A DNA stretch of 64,000 nt. It comes from Pyrus communis (Eukaryota > Streptophyta > Magnoliopsida > Rosales > Rosaceae). A program made the position numbers and the translations under genes. The stretch is taken from contig NC_084817.1 of the NCBI RefSeq assembly GCF_963583255.1, positions 17,837,989 through 17,901,988 on the forward strand, in the 5' to 3' direction. Positions 59,590 through 64,000 of this stretch are shown here, piece after piece (positions within the stretch are counted from its first letter, which is position 1; every line of letters starts with the position of its first letter). Under the pieces are notes generated by a model, which was not told where the DNA came from, searched no databases, and was given only the letters and a program-made list of their open reading frames with translations.

Positions 59590-59883
59590 TTAGGCTTCAA
59601 CCATCCCATGATAGTTGGGATGCAGTTGGGTAATATGCCTATTTAAGAGGTGTCTCAGCTCACAGGAAGACTACGTCCAAAGAAGATCTAGAACTATCGT
59701 TAAGGTTTTGATATCAGGTTCCTCAGTCAGTAGAAGACTCTCTTGGTGTTGCTATCTTTGCTGCTTGATTGATGACATCCTCACGTATGATCGATCTCCT
59801 TCTTCATCCCACTCTTTAAATGTTATATTTAAGATATGTGGTTTGTGATCCTTGTTGAAGACTAACCATTTATAGGTCTAACA
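59590..59883 (+). repeat. Probable 5' LTR with primer binding site
   Basis: The segment ends GGTCTAACA (59883). Two bases later TGGTATCAAAGC (59886-59897) matches the initiator-tRNA primer site of plant LTR elements and equals the site at 12870. TATA-like CCTATTTAAG is at about 59638. The 5' limit is uncertain (TG starts at about 59443 or 59524 are possible), and no second copy is in the window. Confidence 0.6.
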
Positions 59884-60769
59884 TTTGGTATCAAAGCAAG
59901 GTTAGTCTACTTGGATTCAAACTTGGTCATCTTAACATTTATACCTATATCACTCTATCCTCAGTGTTTGCAAAATATCTTGAAGAGATTTAAGGAAGCA
60001 TTGGAATTGCACCGATGGGCAATTGCTTGTCAAAACCACATCAAAATAGGTTTCTGATAAACATTGTTACATGAATTAGGTTGCATGAAATTGTAACTCA
60101 TTGGTCATAACATTCATATATTTCCTTTCAAAGAAGGGAATATTTTAAGTTGTTTGTTTTGTGAATTAGAACATAGTTTTTGGTGGAATGTTTGATAAAT
60201 TCGATTATTTTAATTATTATTGTCCTTGATCATATTTTGATCCTGGGCACTAGAATTCTTCAACTGATGTTTGAGGTTTTCTCTTTTGTTTTTCTGGGAT
60301 GGATTGTTGTGTTCGTGTGGTTGATGGAGTTGGGTTTTGGATCTTTTGAATTCGAGTTTCAAATTCCATCGTGCATGCGGTTCAAGCATGTTGCCCAATT
60401 TGAAATTCTCATTCCCAAAGTCTTTCTCAATGGTGTCTTGGTTTTGTTGGAGCTTGGCTGAAGGAACAAACCATCACGTAATTTTAATAATTGGACAAAT
60501 ATTTATTAAATCTTCACCAAAGTGGGATTTTATGGAAATTTTGGTCTGAGAAAGGATACATGGAATTGTGATTCAATTTCTAAGCCTTTTGCTCCTATTG
60601 ACGATGAAATGAAGCTAAAATAGCGGTGCCTACAAGAATATCTTATTGCAGTTGGTCTCGGCCATGGTGGCAGAGGTGACGATGTTTTCGATTATACGTG
60701 ATGAAGACACGGCAAGTCGGTGTCGTTTGGCCAATGAGCTCGTATAGGCCATTGGAATTGGAAAACTTG

Positions 60770-60907
60770 CATCTTCAAGCTCAGGCTCATGAAGCCTTAT
60801 CAAACTTAGAGATTGTCATTGTTGAATCTCCATTGGGGTTAAATCCTAAAGTGGATGGGGACCGACTAATTGCAACTATTCCTCCATTGACAAAAGAGCA
60901 TGTTTAG
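60770..60907 (+). pseudogene. Ribosome recycling factor gene fragment (mitochondrial type)
   Basis: The frame reads LEIVIVESPLGLNPKVDGDR then LIATIPPLTKEHV and a TAG stop at 60905-60907. The block SPLGLNPxxDGxRLIAxIPPLTKEH is the core of RRF, which recycles ribosomes after termination in organelles. In intact genes a Gln follows EHV/EHI, so TAG looks like a mutated CAG. The rest of RRF (alpha-helical C-terminus) is not found. It lies about 900 bp after the primer site at 59886, so it may be another captured fragment within an LTR element. Confidence 0.72.
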
Positions 60908-60909
60908 GT

Positions 60910-62090
60910 GACTTACAACTATTTTTCCCGTCATTTTTTGTTGTTGTGCCTATGTGTTATTTTCTTTATTGGATGTTCTATATACTTTATTTGGTTGACC
61001 ATGTGTGCTTGTTTAGATTGTTCATTGCATCTGGACCTACATGTTTTGGAAAGCGTTTAGGTGGTGTTGATTATAGCACAACATGTTATGAAAGTTTGGT
61101 ACCATGTGAAAGTGAAGAACAAGAAGGTAGAAGTAGTATTTGCCGAAGTTGTGAGTATTGTGATTAATCTTGCCGTGTAAATATACATGAGTACAAAAAG
61201 TTCTAGTCTAAATAATATATGGATTATATTGTTCTCTCTTCACGGATACTAACTAACAGTTTATATTCAAATTTATAAAGAAGGATAAACACAAAAGTTG
61301 GCGTTCACTAGGATTGTGATTTAACACATGTATTTCCTCATTTGTTTTTCAAGGGAATGTTTATCTGGCGTTCCTTGCTCCTCCTTATCTACCTTGAACG
61401 GATGGGAATTTTCTTAAGTTTGGCCATTGGCCACAGGATGGATTGTCACTTTCCACATCCATATAAACATGCATAATTAAATGAGCTTGTTTTCATAGCC
61501 GCTTGAATTTTGAGGTAATTTTGAGCTAAAAATTGCTTAATTAGTTTTGACCAAAAAATATTTTATGATTGATAAGTTTTTGGGATTTACTTTACTGATG
61601 TTTCTAACTTCTTTGCCTAATGTTTCTTGCCTTTTTCAGATGGTTGCAATCATAACAATAAAGTCTTTTACGATAGTATTTTCTACACTAACCTTTACTT
61701 CTTCAGGAAAAACTTCTAAGCGAGATTTTGTAGTTCATTCTTTTGTACATATGTTTTTCAGTAAAGTGAAAAGACTTCAAGAACTGAATTATATAAATTA
61801 TGATTTTAAAACATATAACATGTCAATATTCTTTTCCAAAGAGATGAATGTATGAATGGTTTAAGATTTTTAAGATATAACATTTTAACGACAATTAAGT
61901 TGACTGTTTTCTTGCCCAAAGGCTTGAAATCTTGGTTGTTTTCTGAATCTTTTACATTACTATTATACAAGAAGGCTAGATAATCTATTTTCAAATGATG
62001 GCTAAACATGTTTCTTGCCAAAAGGTGTAACATAAACATGCATGAATGATTTATGAAGATTGTTGTAAAATGCAGAAAAATAGATAGAAA
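60910..62090. other. No recognisable gene
   Basis: Open frames at 60946-61167 and 61547-61855 show no domain I know. The sequence lies between the RRF fragment and the copia block and may be interior of the LTR element that starts near 59.6 kb. Confidence 0.35.
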
Positions 62091-62092
62091 GA

Positions 62093-62147
<55 letters not shown>
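62091..62147 (+). repeat. (GA)n microsatellite
   Basis: About 25 GA units directly beside the 3' LTR of the minus-strand copia element. Confidence 0.92.
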
Positions 62148-62148
<1 letters not shown>

Positions 62149-62151
<3 letters not shown>

Positions 62152-63544
62152 AGCTGAAATGTTTTCTTGATTGATTACTCAATGGATTACAATGATCACC
62201 TATATAGATGTTGCTACTACAAGACCTGCAGAGCAAGTTACTCTAACCTCCTCCTTATACCAGCTAATTATATCTCTAACAAATCTTATAAAAATAAATA
62301 AAAAATAGATTCTAACTAACTACATATAACAACTTATTTAATTTCTTGACAAGTGGCATTGATTTGACCATTTATTACCTTCTCGCTTGGATCACAGTTT
62401 TGTATTTCATCATTTTTACATCCCTCCTCAATCTAATGCTCGAGGGAACTGAGCATGAGATTGCTACAATGGTGGAGATAAGCCCTTTGTAAGAATGTTC
62501 ATTGATTGGTTTGTGGAGAGTGCAATGGCTGAAACATTATCACAATATATCATTGGTGATGAATATAAAGGAATATGAACATCATAGAAAAGTTGTCGAA
62601 ATATATCACAATATATCAGCTTCTGTGAAAGATCGAGAAACTGTGTGTTGTTTCTTAGATGCCCAAGAAATAGGATTTGAACCAAGAAACACTACAAAGC
62701 CTAAAGTTGATCTCTTATCATTTGGATCACCTGCACAATCTGCATCACTATAAGATTGTCTTGGTTTGAAATGAATACCATAGGTAGATGTACCTTTGAG
62801 ATATCGAATGATTCTTTTAACTGCAATCACATGATAAGCCATAGGATTGTGCATGAATTGAAAAGCTTAATTTATAGAAAAAGCTATGTCAGGTCTTGTA
62901 AAAGTGACTGAAGTGCCCCAACAACACTCTTATATTGTTCAGGACTATGATAAGGCTTTTCATCATCTTTGAGTTGCCTATGCTAAGGTAGACATGGTGT
63001 AGCACATGGTTTAGAATCTTACAAATCCACTTTATCAATCAACTCATTGATATATTTTGTCTGTGACACAAACAATCTTTCTGAGGTATAGCTAATATGC
63101 AATCCTAGAAAATAGTGCAATATACCCAAATCTTTCATTTCAAACTCTGTAGTGAGAGCTATGATAACTTGGTTGATCAATTGAGAACTACTACGTGTGA
63201 GAATTACATCATCAACATATAGAAGTTGTAGGACAGTTCATTTTGAAGACTGTTGCATAAACAAAGAAAGATCAGCTTGTGAAACTTGGAATGTTTTCTT
63301 GATTGATTACTCAATGGATTACAATGATCACCTAAATAGGTGTTGCTGTTACAAGACTTGCAGAGCAAGTTACTCTAACCTTCTCCTTATACCAACTCAC
63401 TATATCTCTAACAAATCTTATAAAAAAAACAGATTCCAACTAACTACATATAACAGCCTATTTAATCTCTTGACAAGTGGCATTGATCTGACCATTGATT
63501 ACCTTCTCACTTGGATCACAATTTTGTATTTCATCCTTCTTACA
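62149..63544 (-). mobile_element. Internally deleted Ty1-copia element, minus orientation
   Basis: 3' LTR 62420-62149 and 5' LTR 63544-63290 are closely matching (both start TGTAAxAAxGATGAAATAC in their own orientation). Between them is only the RT end and RNase H. A purine tract TTGAGGAGGGA precedes the 3' LTR. Gag, protease, integrase and most of RT are missing, so the 5' LTR abuts RT directly. No matching 5-bp duplication is visible. Confidence 0.85.
62464..63262 (-). pseudogene. Copia reverse transcriptase/RNase H fragment
   Basis: On the minus strand it reads TVLQLLYVDDVIL (catalytic YVDD at 63219-63208), FEMKDLGILHYFLGL and SERLFVSQTKYINELIDKVD, then PYHSPEQYKSVVGALQSL and MHNPMAYHVIAVKRIIRYLK. 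The RNase H motif SYSDADCAGDPNDKRST and SNPISWASKKQHTVSRS follow, ending SMNILTKGLSPPL. Stops break the frame (around 62985 and 62910). The segment between CDNVSAIALS and MNILTKGL, normally holding FHARTKHIE, is deleted. Confidence 0.9.
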
Positions 63545-63547
63545 TGA

Positions 63548-63728
63548 TGGACGTGAAATATTTGTCTATAAAGGAAGAAGTGAAGGCAAGAGTAGTATTA
63601 AGCACACAAACACTGCATCAATGATTGCAGATCCTCTTACAAAGCTCTTGGCTGTTGGAGTGTTCAAGGATCATGTCATGAATATGGGAATCATTTACTC
63701 ATTTGATTCCGATGCTATATGGGAGTAA
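63548..63728 (+). pseudogene. Copia pol C-terminal tail, plus orientation
   Basis: The frame reads HTNTASMIADPLTKLLAVGV then FKDHVMNMGI and stops at 63726-63728. SMIADPLTK is the conserved C-terminal signature of copia pol. It begins right at the 5' LTR edge of the minus-strand copia, so that element probably landed in, or recombined with, this one. Confidence 0.85.
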
Positions 63729-64000
63729 GGGTTGTTCTTTCATTTCATTTTTGCTTTTATGTTTTGAATAAGCATGGACTAATATATTCACATATTTGTC
63801 ATCATGGCAGTAATTGAAGTTTTATTTTCAGTTGTTGTACGTATATAAATATATGTATGCAATATATGTTGAAGATGTATTGGACTGATATTAGATTTGA
63901 ATGTAAGGAGCTTGGTATCACAAGTGTTCCGTTGAAGCCAAACAAAAGCTTGCCAATAATGTATTGGTCTGATCAATAGGAGCTTTGAAAGTAAAGCTTT
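63729..64000. other. Flank after copia tail, no gene seen
   Basis: It could contain the polypurine tract and 3' LTR start of the plus-strand copia (GGGAGTAAGGGTTGTT at about 63721), but the window ends before a repeat partner can be seen. Confidence 0.35.

Overview
The window is nuclear DNA of a flowering plant. It has spliced protein genes with GT-AG introns, AT-rich introns and intergenic DNA, and a dense, nested layer of plant transposons: CACTA, Mutator-like, hAT, Harbinger, copia, gypsy, L1-type LINE, tRNA-derived SINE and the 5S-bearing Cassandra TRIM. Protein and repeat content suggest a dicot, and Rosaceae (apple/pear tribe) is my best guess; the species is an inference.

Genes that look intact or nearly so: (1) the first two coding exons of cytosolic ribosomal protein eL30 on the minus strand (599-947), with telo-box and site II elements upstream; the last exon lies off the left edge. 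(2) A two-exon heavy-metal-associated isoprenylated plant protein, HIPP (11894-12579, +). (3) A complete 12-exon MIKC*-type MADS-box gene of the AGL66/AGL104 group (25359-29800, +, 347 aa). (4) A 16-exon gene for a 557-aa low-complexity, probably nuclear protein that I do not recognise (49006-54708, +), with a TATA box about 2.6 kb upstream and a large (GA)n tract in its leader. (5) A small two-exon minus-strand gene (56752-57352) with a DFRP-type C-terminal motif.

Transposons fill most of the rest. From the left: half of a Mutator-like MITE, a copia RNase H fragment with LTR, a LINE tail, a SINE, an hAT-type element (8-bp target duplication) and a Mutator-like MITE (9-bp duplication). Directly after the HIPP stop codon is a 7.5-kb LTR retroelement (12609-20139). 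Instead of gag-pol it carries fragments of at least three host genes: an Alba-domain gene, an EXECUTER-like gene in antisense, and a ZAT-type C2H2 zinc-finger gene. Its 3' LTR is split by a 3.5-kb CACTA element with a TGT target duplication, and that element contains a TRIM solo LTR and 330-bp tandem repeats. A full Cassandra TRIM follows (21054-21694).

Downstream of the MADS gene, 29989-37826 is a decayed autonomous-type CACTA element with TNP2-like and TNP1-like transposase genes on the minus strand, itself hit by an hAT element and a SINE. Further right are a weak minus-strand transcription unit holding another hAT copy, a truncated LINE, two more Mutator-like MITEs (one inside intron 13 of the 16-exon gene), a gypsy gag remnant, and a second LTR element near 59.6 kb followed by a broken mitochondrial-type ribosome recycling factor fragment. 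The right end is an internally deleted minus-strand copia beside a plus-strand copia C-terminus.

The strongest candidate for something undescribed is the gene-capturing LTR retroelement at 12.6-20.1 kb and its position in the HIPP 3' region. The unrecognised 16-exon gene is second. Exon coordinates come from manual splice-site and reading-frame consistency, and family names come from recalled motifs, with no database search.
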